DNA from: Candidatus Zhuqueibacterota bacterium
GTDB taxonomy: Bacteria; Zhuqueibacterota; Zhuqueibacteria; Thermofontimicrobiales; Thiofontviventaceae
Assembly (NCBI GenBank): GCA_016931935.1
Contig: JAFGDW010000032.1
Location: 1 to 64,000, forward strand
Reading direction: 5' to 3'
DNA length: 64,000 bases
In this document: piece by piece, positions 37,451-46,518 of the stretch
Layout of the letters: every line of letters starts with the position of its first letter
Position numbering within the stretch: position 1 is the first letter of the stretch
Translations under genes and position numbers: made by a program
The notes under the pieces: generated by a model
Databases searched by the model: none
What the model was told of the DNA's origin: nothing
Seen by the model: only the letters and a program-made list of their open reading frames with translations

Positions 37451-39562
37451 ATGTTACGATCTTTAATATCCAGTGTATCTGGATTACGAAATCATTTGGT
37501 GAAGCTGGATGTCATCGGAAACAATATCGCCAATGTAAACACGCTAGGTTTTAAAGCCGGCCGAATTACCTTCAAAGACACTATGTCACAACTGCTATCC
37601 GGCGCCAGTCGTCCTGTCGGAGATCTTGGTGGTATCAATCCCATGCAATTGGGTACTGGTATGGCGGTTGGTAGTATCGACGCCATCATGAATCAGGGTG
37701 TTTTGGAATCAACGGGAAATATTACTGATCTTGCCATACAGGGTGATGGATTTTTTATCCTGAGTGATGGCGAAACAAACTTCTACACTCGTTCCGGCGC
37801 GTTTCAATTTGATGGCAACGGAAAGCTGGTATCGCCAACCAATGGCTTTGCAGTTCAGGGACGAATTGCAAATTATAATGGTGAAATTCCCTCAGGTGTG
37901 GCTATTTCGGATATTATTCTTCCATTTGGCCAAAGTGAAGCTGCCAAGCAGACCACCAAACTGTCACTGGTCGGCAACCTCGATTCCGGATCAGTGAAAG
38001 GAACCATTCTTGATTCAGATCCGGTGTATGGTTTGGAATTGGCCGGTGATTCCACAGATGTGAATAGTTTGTTTGCCTATGGCGCAACAAATAACAAAAT
38101 ATCCGGTCTGGTTGTCAATGAAAGCTATGTCACGGTTTCTACAGATGGCGGGACAACGTTTAAAAAATATTATTATAATGACGGTTCTTCAGCCTTGGTA
38201 CCCACTGATAGTAACGGGCAATTTAAATCGTTGGATGATTTGATATCACGTATTAACGATGCAACCAATGGAGTCACCGGCTTAACAGCGGCGCTTGATA
38301 CGCAGGGCCGTATTGTTTTTACGTCGAGTGCTGCAGGTTTGGACGTGGTAATTGCCAGTTCACATCCCAATTTTAACCGGGCATTATCTGTGGCAAACGA
38401 CACCAGTTTGGATGCCGGAGAATCTTCGTTGACAGATGTATTTATGCACAAAGCTGTGGCAGCAGATTATCTGGTTAATTTACGAAATAAACAAGGCGAA
38501 TCACTCGGCCTGGAAAATAGTGATATCGTCACGTTCAATGGTATTGTCGGCGGCACCGCTGTGACCGAAACGAGTCTGACCGTGGATGCCGATGCAACGA
38601 CCAGCACTTATAGCACCTATCAGGATTTGGTGGATGCCTTGAACAAATCGCTTGGTATTGTGAACTCCAATGGTGTTACCATTGATGCCAACGATGGATC
38701 GATTACGGTGAATGGAGATGGCGGTACGGCAAATGCTATTTCTCAGTTAGATGTTTACGCCACATCGACCAATTCTGTGCGCACAAAATTTAACTCTGTC
38801 TTCAGTTTGAACTCCGGTACCTGGACCACAACTCAGGAAGCCCAGGATGGCAGTCACAAAGCGACGATTACATATTATGACTCTATTGGTAATGCTAGCA
38901 AACTGACATTCGATTACACTCAGGACGATTCGACGAACAATCGTTGGTTCTGGAAAGCGAGTGTCGAAGCGCCGGCAAGTATTGTAACCGGAGGCAGCGG
39001 CGTAATTGTTTTTAATGAAGACGGATCGTTGAAAGAATTCGATTACGATGACGGCGCGGCCAAATTGACAATTAATCCGAATAGCGGCGCAGAATCACCA
39101 ATTGAAATTAGTATTAATGCCGGCACGTACAGCAAATTCGATGGTGTTACCCAGGGTGCGTCGCCATCCACAGTAGTGGCAACCGATCAGGATGGTTACC
39201 AAATGGGAAACCTGAATGAAATAAGTATTTCCGATACCGGCATGATTTCGGGCAGATTTACAAATGGTATTTCCAAAAATCTCGCGCAAATTGTACTGGC
39301 GATATTCAATAACCCATCCGGTTTGCTGCGGCAAGGGAATAACGTATTTATGGAGTCTGATAACTCTGGTCTTCCGGTCGTCAGTGTTGCCGGAACAAGT
39401 AACGATTCAGCAGTCACGCCGGGCGCATTGGAAATGTCCAACGTGGATCTCTCGAATGAGTTCACGAGCATGATCATTACGCAACGTGGCTTTCAAGCCA
39501 ATGCCCGTGTAATCACCACAAGCGATGAATTATTAACGGAATTGGTAAACCTGAAACGGTAA
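37451..39562 (+). CDS. flgE: Flagellar hook protein FlgE (long form)
   Basis: This 703-residue protein has the FlgBCFG-type N-terminus (LRSLISSVSGLRNHLVKLDV, NNIANVNTLGFKAGRI) and the C-terminal SNVDLSNEFTSMIITQRGFQANARVITTSDELLTEL motif. FlgE is usually near 400 residues, so about 300 residues of extra Ser/Thr/Asp-rich surface domains lie in the middle (about 200-560). It polymerises into the hook. The ATG has AGGAGG upstream. A 230-nt leader with no clear gene precedes it, and a terminator-like hairpin follows. Confidence 0.93.
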   Translation: MLRSLISSVSGLRNHLVKLDVIGNNIANVNTLGFKAGRITFKDTMSQLLSGASRPVGDLGGINPMQLGTGMAVGSIDAIMNQGVLESTGNITDLAIQGDGFFILSDGETNFYTRSGAFQFDGNGKLVSPTNGFAVQGRIANYNGEIPSGVAISDIILPFGQSEAAKQTTKLSLVGNLDSGSVKGTILDSDPVYGLELAGDSTDVNSLFAYGATNNKISGLVVNESYVTVSTDGGTTFKKYYYNDGSSALVPTDSNGQFKSLDDLISRINDATNGVTGLTAALDTQGRIVFTSSAAGLDVVIASSHPNFNRALSVANDTSLDAGESSLTDVFMHKAVAADYLVNLRNKQGESLGLENSDIVTFNGIVGGTAVTETSLTVDADATTSTYSTYQDLVDALNKSLGIVNSNGVTIDANDGSITVNGDGGTANAISQLDVYATSTNSVRTKFNSVFSLNSGTWTTTQEAQDGSHKATITYYDSIGNASKLTFDYTQDDSTNNRWFWKASVEAPASIVTGGSGVIVFNEDGSLKEFDYDDGAAKLTINPNSGAESPIEISINAGTYSKFDGVTQGASPSTVVATDQDGYQMGNLNEISISDTGMISGRFTNGISKNLAQIVLAIFNNPSGLLRQGNNVFMESDNSGLPVVSVAGTSNDSAVTPGALEMSNVDLSNEFTSMIITQRGFQANARVITTSDELLTELVNLKR

Positions 39563-39623
39563 TAGTAAAGTAATTCCTATTTTTACTTTTTAAATTTAGG
39601 TTTCATAAAATTCAAAAATCAAT

Positions 39624-39682
39624 AGTGGCAGTTGCAACACTGGAGAATACGCAGTCCGGTGGCGGACTGCCACTGTTTTTTT
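39624..39682 (+). terminator. Rho-independent terminator downstream of flgE
   Basis: The stem AGTGGCAG (39624-39631) / CTGCCACT (39667-39674) is directly followed by GTTTTTTT. Inside it a second stem GCAGTCCG / CGGACTGC (39651-39670) shares the right-hand CTGC, so two alternative folds are possible. The site lies 60 nt after the flgE stop and would let hook mRNA be more abundant than the following motor genes. Confidence 0.7.
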
Positions 39683-39722
39683 ATCGAAACATCACTTAAC
39701 TTTTAATCGACATTGGACGAAT

Positions 39723-39977
39723 ATGATTAAAGTGACCTCCTTGCAAAAGACAGAGTTTGTCGTAAATGCCGACCTGATTGAATTTATTGAATCAACTCCT
39801 GATACACTGATTACGTTAACAACGGGTAAGAAATTGATGGTTGCAGAATCGCTCGATCGGGTGGTGGAATTGGTAACTATGTACAGGCGGAAAATTTACG
39901 ACCAACGAACGTGCATAAAAAGAAGCAAACGCCCGAATCATTCAAAGGATAGGAATCGATGGATATTTCAACGATAG
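39723..39977 (+). CDS. flbD: Flagellar protein FlbD
   Basis: This 84-residue protein has the FlbD pattern: MIKVTSL.KTEFVVNADLIEFIESTPDT, LTTGKKLMVAESLDRVVELV. It is found beside motA in many non-enteric flagellar operons. SwrD/FlbD proteins influence motility or stator function. It overlaps the start of motA by 19 nt. Confidence 0.87.
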   Translation: MIKVTSLQKTEFVVNADLIEFIESTPDTLITLTTGKKLMVAESLDRVVELVTMYRRKIYDQRTCIKRSKRPNHSKDRNRWIFQR

Positions 39978-40729
39978 CGGGCCTGTTAGCTGGATTCGCG
40001 TTGATTGTCGTTTCCATTTTGCAGGGTGGTGATCTTGGTGCATTTATTAGCGTCAGCTCCATGATTATTGTTTTTGGAGGTTCGGTTTGTGCTGCGTTCA
40101 TCAATTTCCCGCTCGATGAAATTGGCACCATTCCCGGTGTAATAAAAGTTGCCATGTTGGGAAAGGTTCCAAAATTGGAAACGATTATCGCCCAAATCGT
40201 CAAACTGGCGGAAACAGCTCGCCGGGACGGAATTCTGGCAATGGAAGGCGAATTGGAAAATGTTGATGACGACTATTTGAAGAAAGGTCTGCAACTTGTT
40301 ATCGATGGAACCCGGGAGGAGTCGCTTTCCGCGATAATGGATACGGAAATGTCCAATGTTGAAGCCAGGCATAAGGTCGGTGTGGACATCCTAATGGCAA
40401 TGGCTGGTTATGCACCGGCATTTGGTATGATCGGTACATTAATCGGTTTGATCCAGATGCTTCGGGCATTGGATGATCCGTCACAAATTGGTGTTGGTAT
40501 GGCGGTCGCGCTTATTACGACATTTTATGGATCCATTCTGGCGAACATGCTGTTTGTGCCACTTGCCGGGAAACTGAAACGAAAATCCCAACAGGAAATG
40601 GTCATTAAGGAAATGGTCCTAACCGGTGTAATGGCTATCCTGAATGGAGAAAATCCGCGCATGATTAATGATACATTGCTTGCGTATATCAAGCCCAAGA
40701 ATCGGGCGAAGCAAGAAGCGAGGAAGTAA
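39959..40729 (+). CDS. motA: Flagellar motor stator protein MotA
   Basis: This 256-residue protein has four membrane segments and the MotA/TolQ/ExbB core (DILMAMAGYAPAFGMIGTLIGLIQML, GVGMAVALITTFYGSILANMLFVPLAGKL). The cytoplasmic loop between helices 2 and 3 carries the charged residues that contact FliG. It conducts ions together with MotB. motB starts at the next base after its stop codon. Confidence 0.95.
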   Translation: MDISTIAGLLAGFALIVVSILQGGDLGAFISVSSMIIVFGGSVCAAFINFPLDEIGTIPGVIKVAMLGKVPKLETIIAQIVKLAETARRDGILAMEGELENVDDDYLKKGLQLVIDGTREESLSAIMDTEMSNVEARHKVGVDILMAMAGYAPAFGMIGTLIGLIQMLRALDDPSQIGVGMAVALITTFYGSILANMLFVPLAGKLKRKSQQEMVIKEMVLTGVMAILNGENPRMINDTLLAYIKPKNRAKQEARK

Positions 40730-41434
40730 TTGGCTGCCCGTAAAAAGCGAAAAAAAGCAGAAGATAGTGCGCCCGATATGGGGTGGCTGATGACCTACGG
40801 CGATCTGATGACGCTGCTGGTGACATTCTTCGTTTTGTTGCTTACATTCTCATCCATTCAGATGAATGAATTTAAAAAAGCGATGGGCTCGTTACAAGGC
40901 GCATTGGGCGTGCTCGATGCAGACCGTGGTGAGAAATTAATATCCAAAGATTTGAATAATTATGATGCCATGACGATGATGGAATCGGATTTTGAAGTTT
41001 TTTTTGATGAAGCGGAAATGGCAAACCTTGCCCGGGTTGAACAAACAACCAGCAGTGGTCTCCGAATTATTCTGGATAATTCTATTTTGTTTGAGCCGGG
41101 GCACGCAACGTTAAAACCAACCGTTTTTCCTGTGCTGCAGCGGATTGGCGAAATCATTAAACGTGCTTCCAAAATGAAAGTGATGGTGGAGGGCCACACC
41201 GATAACATACCGATTCACAATGCGCAGTTCGACTCGAATTGGGAACTTTCAGCCATGCGCGCCATTTCGGTGGTCAAGTTTTTTATTGATAATCTGGCAA
41301 TCGATCCCAAGCGAATTCAGGCGGCAGGTAAGGGTGAATATGCGCCGATTGTCCCCAATAACTCACCCGAAAATCGGGCTAAGAACAGAAGGGTTGAAAT
41401 TTTAATCGATTTGGGAGATAAATTCCTGTGGTAG
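40730..41434 (+). CDS. motB: Flagellar motor stator protein MotB
   Basis: This 234-residue protein starts at TTG immediately after the motA stop, with AGGAAG just upstream. It has the plug/transmembrane segment WLMTYGDLMTLLVTFFVLLL with the ion-carrying Asp, and a C-terminal OmpA-like peptidoglycan-binding domain (VMVEGHTDNIPI, NWELSAMRAISVVKFF, NRRVEILI). It anchors the stator in the cell wall. From sequence alone the ion (H+ or Na+) is not certain. Confidence 0.94.
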   Translation: MAARKKRKKAEDSAPDMGWLMTYGDLMTLLVTFFVLLLTFSSIQMNEFKKAMGSLQGALGVLDADRGEKLISKDLNNYDAMTMMESDFEVFFDEAEMANLARVEQTTSSGLRIILDNSILFEPGHATLKPTVFPVLQRIGEIIKRASKMKVMVEGHTDNIPIHNAQFDSNWELSAMRAISVVKFFIDNLAIDPKRIQAAGKGEYAPIVPNNSPENRAKNRRVEILIDLGDKFLW

Positions 41435-41494
41435 AAGACATGCGAACGTTGAAACATATATTCCTCATTAGTTAAGCCGGATACTGGTAGCGCC

Positions 41495-41986
41495 ATGTTA
41501 TTTATGCAAAACCCAAAATTGAGGATCATTGTTCTGGCCTCAACTGTGCTGATTCAAGCCCTGTTATCATTTGTCCTGATTAAATTTGTTTTTACGGTAC
41601 CTTCGACTGATGACCAACCGGGACAAGTCGAGCAAACCGAAGAATCAGATAAAAAAGAATCGGAGAATAAAGCTGAATTTGCAATTGGCGAAATCTATCC
41701 GCTCGAAGATATCGTCATTAATCCGGCAGGGACACGTGGCCGGCGTTTTATTTCACTATCGCTGGGATTGGAGTTGAATCCAGGCCAAAGTGCGGATGAA
41801 GTCAAACGGCGGGAGCCCAAATTGGTTGATTCGATTTTAACGCTTTTATCGGAAAAAGGTCTGTCCGAATACATTGATACCACCAACAGGGAAATTATAC
41901 GGGAACAAATTTTGGAAACCATTCAGCAAACAATTCCCGCAGGTATTGTCAAACAGGTCTATATTACCCGGTTTATTATTCAGTAA
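41495..41986 (+). CDS. fliL: Flagellar basal body-associated protein FliL
   Basis: This 163-residue protein has one N-terminal transmembrane helix (IIVLASTVLIQALLSFVLIKF), an acidic linker and the FliL domain (YPLEDIVINPAGTRGRRFISLSLGLEL, then ILTLLSEKGLSEYIDTTNREIIREQI, ITRFIIQ). It supports stator-rotor coupling near MotAB. It is followed by a 370-nt gap before fliM. Confidence 0.9.
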   Translation: MLFMQNPKLRIIVLASTVLIQALLSFVLIKFVFTVPSTDDQPGQVEQTEESDKKESENKAEFAIGEIYPLEDIVINPAGTRGRRFISLSLGLELNPGQSADEVKRREPKLVDSILTLLSEKGLSEYIDTTNREIIREQILETIQQTIPAGIVKQVYITRFIIQ

Positions 41987-42356
41987 AAACTGTATCCTGA
42001 AAAAATAAATATTAAAAAATGCTATCGATTGATGATTTTTACTATTTCGAGCCAAGTGCCCACAGAAAGGAACTCCCACAGAAGAAAAGTGAGAATGACT
42101 ATCATAAGCACGATAAACTTAAATACTAACAAAGAATTTCGATTTTTCTGTTTTCGAAACGTTTCTAAATAAACATTTCGTTTTTTTTAATATGCAATTA
42201 TCCCCTTTTTCTGTGAGAGTTCGCTTCTCTGGGCTAAGTTTTCTATTCTTTCCCATGAACACAGACTAGTAGAAGTTTTCAAACTAATCGACAATATTGA
42301 TTTCACCGGAAAATGTAAGAAACAACAACATCGCACAATCGGATTGAAGGAACACC
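41987..42356. other. Intergenic region between fliL and fliM
   Basis: This 370-nt A+T-rich stretch has no credible coding region. A short tandem-like pair CCCACAGAA (about 42059 and 42076) and several T-rich tracts are visible. The length suggests an internal promoter for fliM and the export genes, but no box is clear enough to place. The fliM ribosome site (GAAGGAAC) lies at its end. Confidence 0.5.
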
Positions 42357-43349
42357 ATGAGCAAAATTCTTTCGCAAGATGAAGTGAATGCCCTGATCAA
42401 AGATATTCATGTTGACAAAGACCCGGAAAAAGCCAATGAAAAGAAAAATGTAAATCTTTACGATTTTAAACATCCGGATCGAATCTCGAAAGATCAACTG
42501 CGTGTTTTGAAGACCATTCACACGAATTTTGCCAAAACATTTGGAACGTTTCTGTCAACCAAGTTACGGTCAACGGTCGATTTGAACGTGCTATCAGTCG
42601 ATCAGCTAACTTATTCGGAATTTACGATCACCATGGCATCGCCAAGTTGTATTTATGTGATTTATTCGGCGGTTGGCGACGGCAGTTTTGTAATCGAATT
42701 TGCACCGGAATTAGTGTTTTATATTATCGATCGACTACTGGGGGGACGTGGCGAAATTATCGATGAAGTACGTGAGATCACCATCATTGAAGAAAATGTG
42801 TTAAAGAAAATTGTTCAACAAGCGATAATACAGTTAAATGACTCATGGCAACAAATCGCGTCACTGGAACCGAGAATGGCCAGTTTTGAGACGAATCCTC
42901 AGTTTGTACAAATCGCACCTGCCAGCGAACCTTCAGTGGTTATCTCTTTCAGTGTCAAGATACAGAACTTTAACAGTCTCATCACGCTTTGCTTTCCCTA
43001 TTTCGTGCTGGAGCCGATTATGGCGCAGCTTAGTATTCAGAGCTGGATTTCTAATAAGCAGAAAGAACTCCGCCCTGAAGATATGAAAATTATGGAAGAC
43101 AAGGTGATGAACACAACGGTAGAAATGTGTGCGCGGCTCAGTACCAATTCTATCAAGTTGGGTGATATAATGTCGTTGAGCGAAGGTGATGTATTGGTGT
43201 TTGACAAAAGCATTAATGATAAATTTGAAATTTTATTGGCAGGAAAAACCAAGTTTTATGGGAAACCGGGAATTGTCGGAAAAAAAGTAGCAGTAAAAAT
43301 TACGGATATCAAGAAGAAACCCGAGGTGAAAGCGCATGGCCGAAAATGA
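42357..43349 (+). CDS. fliM: Flagellar motor switch protein FliM
   Basis: This 330-residue protein has the N-terminal CheY-P docking motif ([11 protein letters not shown]), the middle CheC-like region ([28 protein letters not shown]), and a C-terminal SpoA domain ([18 protein letters not shown]). It forms the C-ring with FliG and FliN and receives chemotactic input. It overlaps fliN by 14 nt. Confidence 0.96.
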   Translation: MSKILSQDEVNALIKDIHVDKDPEKANEKKNVNLYDFKHPDRISKDQLRVLKTIHTNFAKTFGTFLSTKLRSTVDLNVLSVDQLTYSEFTITMASPSCIYVIYSAVGDGSFVIEFAPELVFYIIDRLLGGRGEIIDEVREITIIEENVLKKIVQQAIIQLNDSWQQIASLEPRMASFETNPQFVQIAPASEPSVVISFSVKIQNFNSLITLCFPYFVLEPIMAQLSIQSWISNKQKELRPEDMKIMEDKVMNTTVEMCARLSTNSIKLGDIMSLSEGDVLVFDKSINDKFEILLAGKTKFYGKPGIVGKKVAVKITDIKKKPEVKAHGRK

Positions 43350-43848
43350 AGATGAAATGATTATGGATGAGGAAGATGAATCCGGCTCGATGAATCAGGA
43401 TGATATCGCCAAGATGATTGAAGAAATGGAGCAGGCCAAACAGGAAGGGGCTGCTTCAGGAGCGTCTGCCGATGCATCTCAGGGAATGCCCGATATGTCT
43501 GCGGAAAATCAGGTGGATGTGGAACAGGTGCAACTCGATTCGTTTTTCCCGGGCGCTGTTTCGGGCAGTGGTATCAACCTGAATTTGTTGATGAACATAA
43601 GTCTGTCTGTTTCCATTGAGCTTGGTCGTACTGAAATGATGATCAAGGATATTCTGCGCTTAGGGGTAGGGTCGATTGTTGAATTGAATAAGGTTGCGGG
43701 CGAACATATTGATCTGCTCGTGAACAATAAACGATTCGCCGAAGGTGAAGTTGTCGTTATCGATGAAAATTTTGGAATCCGGATCACCAAACTAATCAAA
43801 AGTCCGTATGAAGCGGAACCGTATCTTGAATCGAAATCCAAACGTTAA
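43336..43848 (+). CDS. fliN: Flagellar motor switch protein FliN
   Basis: This 170-residue protein has a C-terminal SpoA domain ([43 protein letters not shown]). The N-terminal 75-residue extension is acidic and Met-rich and contains [13 protein letters not shown], resembling the docking motif at the start of FliM. FliN completes the C-ring and binds FliH. The extension is longer than in enteric FliN. Confidence 0.93.
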   Translation: MAENEDEMIMDEEDESGSMNQDDIAKMIEEMEQAKQEGAASGASADASQGMPDMSAENQVDVEQVQLDSFFPGAVSGSGINLNLLMNISLSVSIELGRTEMMIKDILRLGVGSIVELNKVAGEHIDLLVNNKRFAEGEVVVIDENFGIRITKLIKSPYEAEPYLESKSKR

Positions 43849-43920
43849 TTGACTAAAAATTTTTAAATGAGGTTCAACATTGCACATAAAAGTCGTGAGT
43901 CGAACAAATTGAGAGAAAAC

Positions 43921-44430
43921 ATGAAAAAATATGGGACATGGATTGTCGTGTTAAGCATGCTGCTGGCGGCACACGTGTTGGCAGCGCCGGCAGATTCGCT
44001 TCATTTTCAGGCGGATAGTAGTGGCCTGGCTACATCGGCTAACCTTACGAATCAACCGTATTCGATCAATATAGTAAGCGTTGCGCTGCGAGCACTGCTA
44101 TCGTTAGCCGGAATTATCGTGTTGATTTTCGTCACGATTTTGGTTTTGAAAAAACTGGTATTTCAGCAACGTACGCCGCCGGAATTTGCCAATGCTGTAT
44201 CAGTATTGGGAACGGTTCCGATTTCTCCCAAAAAAAACATTCAATTGATCAAAATGGTCGATCGGATTTTAGTGATTGCGGTGACTGAATCGAATGTATC
44301 ACTGCTCACGGAAATCGATGACGCTCACGTGTTGGAGATGCTGAAACCGTCGGCGCAGGGAAACACAAACGTTGGCCTGCCATTCAAGCAATATCTCTCA
44401 AAAATGCTGGGGAAAAGCGATGAAAGCTAA
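43921..44430 (+). CDS. fliO: Flagellar biosynthesis protein FliO
   Basis: This protein of about 169 residues has a signal-like first helix (WIVVLSMLLAAHVLAAPAD), a second membrane helix (ALLSLAGIIVLIFVTILVLKKLV) and the FliO-like cytoplasmic domain (VLGTVPISPKKNIQLIKMVDRILVIAV, LLTEIDD). It assists assembly of the FliP export gate. ATG 43921 is preferred to 43867 because GAGAG precedes it and it gives a clean signal sequence. Confidence 0.85.
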   Translation: MKKYGTWIVVLSMLLAAHVLAAPADSLHFQADSSGLATSANLTNQPYSINIVSVALRALLSLAGIIVLIFVTILVLKKLVFQQRTPPEFANAVSVLGTVPISPKKNIQLIKMVDRILVIAVTESNVSLLTEIDDAHVLEMLKPSAQGNTNVGLPFKQYLSKMLGKSDES

Positions 44431-45178
44431 ACGATTTTTTCAAATCATCATGTTAGTGGTTGTACTTGTGATGCTTGGTGGTAGCGCGCTGGCCCAGCAG
44501 CCGATTCCCAAATTGACCATTGGCGTCGATCAGGCCAATAGTCCGAAGGATGTTGCAGTGACGCTGCAAATTGTCGCATTAATGACAATTCTCAGCCTTG
44601 CCCCGGCGATTCTGATTACGATGACATCGTTCACACGTATTATTGTCATTCTGAATTTCCTCCGCCAGGCATCGGGCACACAGGCCATGCCTCCGACACA
44701 GTTAATTATTGGGTTGTCGCTGTTCCTCACATTTTTTATTATGGGGCCGGTGTTTGAAAATATCAATACCAATGCATTACAGCCGTATCTGAAGGAGGAG
44801 ATTACCGCCAGGAAAGCCTTTGACGAGGCAGTGCAACCGTTAAAAAAATTTATGCTGAATCAGACACGCGAGAAAGATATCGCACTGTTTTTCAAAATTG
44901 CCAAGCTGGACAAACCAAAGAATGCGTCCGAAGTGCAAATGCGAATTCTTATACCGGCATTTATCATTAGTGAATTACGGATTGCATTCCAGATCGGTTT
45001 TATTCTGTACCTGCCATTTTTAATGATCGATATGATTGTGGCCAGCGTACTCATGTCCATGGGTATGCTGATGTTGCCGCCAATAATGATTTCGTTACCG
45101 TTCAAAATACTTCTGTTTGTACTTGTCGATGGCTGGTACCTTGTCGTGGAATCTATTGTGGCGGGATTTAAGGTTTAA
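44420..45178 (+). CDS. fliP: Flagellar biosynthesis protein FliP
   Basis: This protein of about 252 residues has an N-terminal signal sequence ending ALA, FliP core motifs (LAPAILITMTSFTRIIVILNFLRQA, PPTQLIIGLSLFLTFF) and C-terminal helices with LIPAFIISELRIAFQIGFILYLPFL. It forms the export gate with FliQ and FliR. ATG 44420 follows GGGGAAAAG and overlaps the fliO end; it gives the usual FliP length. Confidence 0.95.
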   Translation: MKAKRFFQIIMLVVVLVMLGGSALAQQPIPKLTIGVDQANSPKDVAVTLQIVALMTILSLAPAILITMTSFTRIIVILNFLRQASGTQAMPPTQLIIGLSLFLTFFIMGPVFENINTNALQPYLKEEITARKAFDEAVQPLKKFMLNQTREKDIALFFKIAKLDKPKNASEVQMRILIPAFIISELRIAFQIGFILYLPFLMIDMIVASVLMSMGMLMLPPIMISLPFKILLFVLVDGWYLVVESIVAGFKV

Positions 45179-45187
45179 TCAGGTGAA

Positions 45188-45247
45188 ACGTGAGAAGTAA
45201 GATGTGAGACGGAAAATCAAATTGTAAAATCGTCTCACTTCTCACGT
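45188..45247. repeat. CTCAC-rich hairpin between fliP and fliQ
   Basis: ACGTGAGAA...GTGAGACG on the left pairs with CGTCTCAC-TTCTCACGT on the right, giving 17 bp with a 7-nt bulge and a 19-nt loop. It is followed by further CTCAC units before the fliQ ribosome site. There is no T run at the stem, so it is better seen as a spacer repeat or an mRNA-stability hairpin than a terminator. Confidence 0.55.
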
Positions 45248-45291
45248 CTGGCATCTCACATGCTGCGTCTCACTTTTATAAGGAGCAAACA

Positions 45292-45561
45292 ATGAGTCAG
45301 GAATTTGTTATTCATTTGGCAAAGAATGCTTTGTTAACCACATTACTTGTATCATCGCCATTGTTGTTGGCCGGGTTGATTGTTGGCTTATCAGTAAGTA
45401 TTGTCCAGGCTGTAACGCAGATAAATGAAATGACCATGACCTTTATTCCAAAAATTATAGCCGTTGTGCTGGCGCTCATTATTTTCCTGCCGTGGATGAT
45501 GAATATGATGCTGACTTTCACACAGGAAATCTTTCAGTATATGGTGGATATCGCCAAATGA
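45292..45561 (+). CDS. fliQ: Flagellar biosynthesis protein FliQ
   Basis: This 89-residue protein has two membrane helices (LVSSPLLLAGLIVGLSVSIVQ and IIAVVLALIIFLPWMMNMML) and the QINEMTMTFIPKI loop typical of FliQ. It is part of the FliPQR export gate. AAGGAG precedes its ATG, and the stop overlaps the fliR start (ATGA). Confidence 0.94.
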   Translation: MSQEFVIHLAKNALLTTLLVSSPLLLAGLIVGLSVSIVQAVTQINEMTMTFIPKIIAVVLALIIFLPWMMNMMLTFTQEIFQYMVDIAK

Positions 45562-46337
45562 GTTTCGATCAGCTAATAAATCAGTTTTATCTGTTCGCCA
45601 TGGTGTTCGTGCGAATTACAACGATGATGGTTGTCCTTCCCATCTTTGGCTCGCGTTTAACGCCGCTTCAACTTAAAATAGCCCTGGGCGGATTATTATC
45701 ATTTCTGATTGTGCCGTTGCTACCCAGTCATCATATTCCTGAATCGCTAAATTTGTTCATACTATTCTACCACATTACCCGCGAGGTGTTGGTCGGCCTG
45801 GTGATTGGTTTTGCCACCACATTGGTTTTTATGGCATTCCAGTTTGCCGGTACAATTGTGGGTATGCAAATGGGATTTGGCATTGTGAATGTCGTGGATC
45901 CGCAATCGAATATTCAGGTATCGATTATCGGACAATTTTTGTATATCATAGCGATCCTGGTTTTTCTCTCGCTGGATGGGCATCTGTTTTTGATTAAGGC
46001 GCTGGTTCACAGTTTTCAGGTGATTCCATTGAATCAGGCAGTGTTTACCGGAAAACTGGTACAAAAGATAATCAGTATGACCGCTGAAGTGTTTGTGATT
46101 GCTATTAAAATTGGTATCCCGGCGATTGCTGCATTATTATTAACAAGTGTGGCGTTGGGTGTCATTGCCCGAACGGTGCCGCAAATGAACGTGTTTATTG
46201 TTGGATTTCCGCTTAACATCGGATTAGGTCTATTTACCCTGGCAACATCATTGCCGATCGTCATTTATCTCTTCCGGAAATTGCTGATCGTATTTGAACA
46301 CGATATTATAACGATTATCAAGCTAATGCCGGGATAA
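45558..46337 (+). CDS. fliR: Flagellar biosynthesis protein FliR
   Basis: This protein of about 259 residues has six hydrophobic helices and FliR motifs (FVRITTMMVVLPIFGSRLTP, QMGFGIVNVVDPQS, VIARTVPQMNVFIVGFPLNI). It closes the helical export gate with FliP and FliQ. The start is set by ATGA overlap with fliQ; a longer reading frame from 45492 would lie inside fliQ. Confidence 0.94.
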   Translation: MSFDQLINQFYLFAMVFVRITTMMVVLPIFGSRLTPLQLKIALGGLLSFLIVPLLPSHHIPESLNLFILFYHITREVLVGLVIGFATTLVFMAFQFAGTIVGMQMGFGIVNVVDPQSNIQVSIIGQFLYIIAILVFLSLDGHLFLIKALVHSFQVIPLNQAVFTGKLVQKIISMTAEVFVIAIKIGIPAIAALLLTSVALGVIARTVPQMNVFIVGFPLNIGLGLFTLATSLPIVIYLFRKLLIVFEHDIITIIKLMPG

Positions 46338-46439
46338 TAATGATTAATGTTCGATGTCATAACAATAAACAACCGAGTATGACAATAACAGCATTTTTGC
46401 CTTGATCATTAACAGGTGATGAAAAAAGTGACATAACAC

Positions 46440-46467
46440 TAAAGACAGATATACACTTGGCCGTAAA
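46440..46467 (+). promoter_or_regulatory. Possible sigma28-like promoter upstream of flhB
   Basis: TAAA (46440-46443), 16 nt, GCCGTAAA (46460-46467) differs from TAAA-N15-GCCGATAA by one extra spacer base and two positions in the -10. It lies in the 181-nt gap between fliR and flhB. This is suggestive only. Confidence 0.3.
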
Positions 46468-46518
46468 TAGAAATAAGGCGGAGTGTGTGCTGTCGGCTGT
46501 GGTGCGAGAAAATAGCCT

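Noticed and set aside
37279-37554. Reading frame of 91 codons before flgE
   Set aside because: It overlaps the start of flgE in another frame and has no recognisable family. The flgE start at 37451 has a good ribosome site.
41987-42356. Riboswitch (for example c-di-GMP type) in the fliL-fliM gap
   Set aside because: The A+T-rich leader has no conserved riboswitch core that I can recognise.
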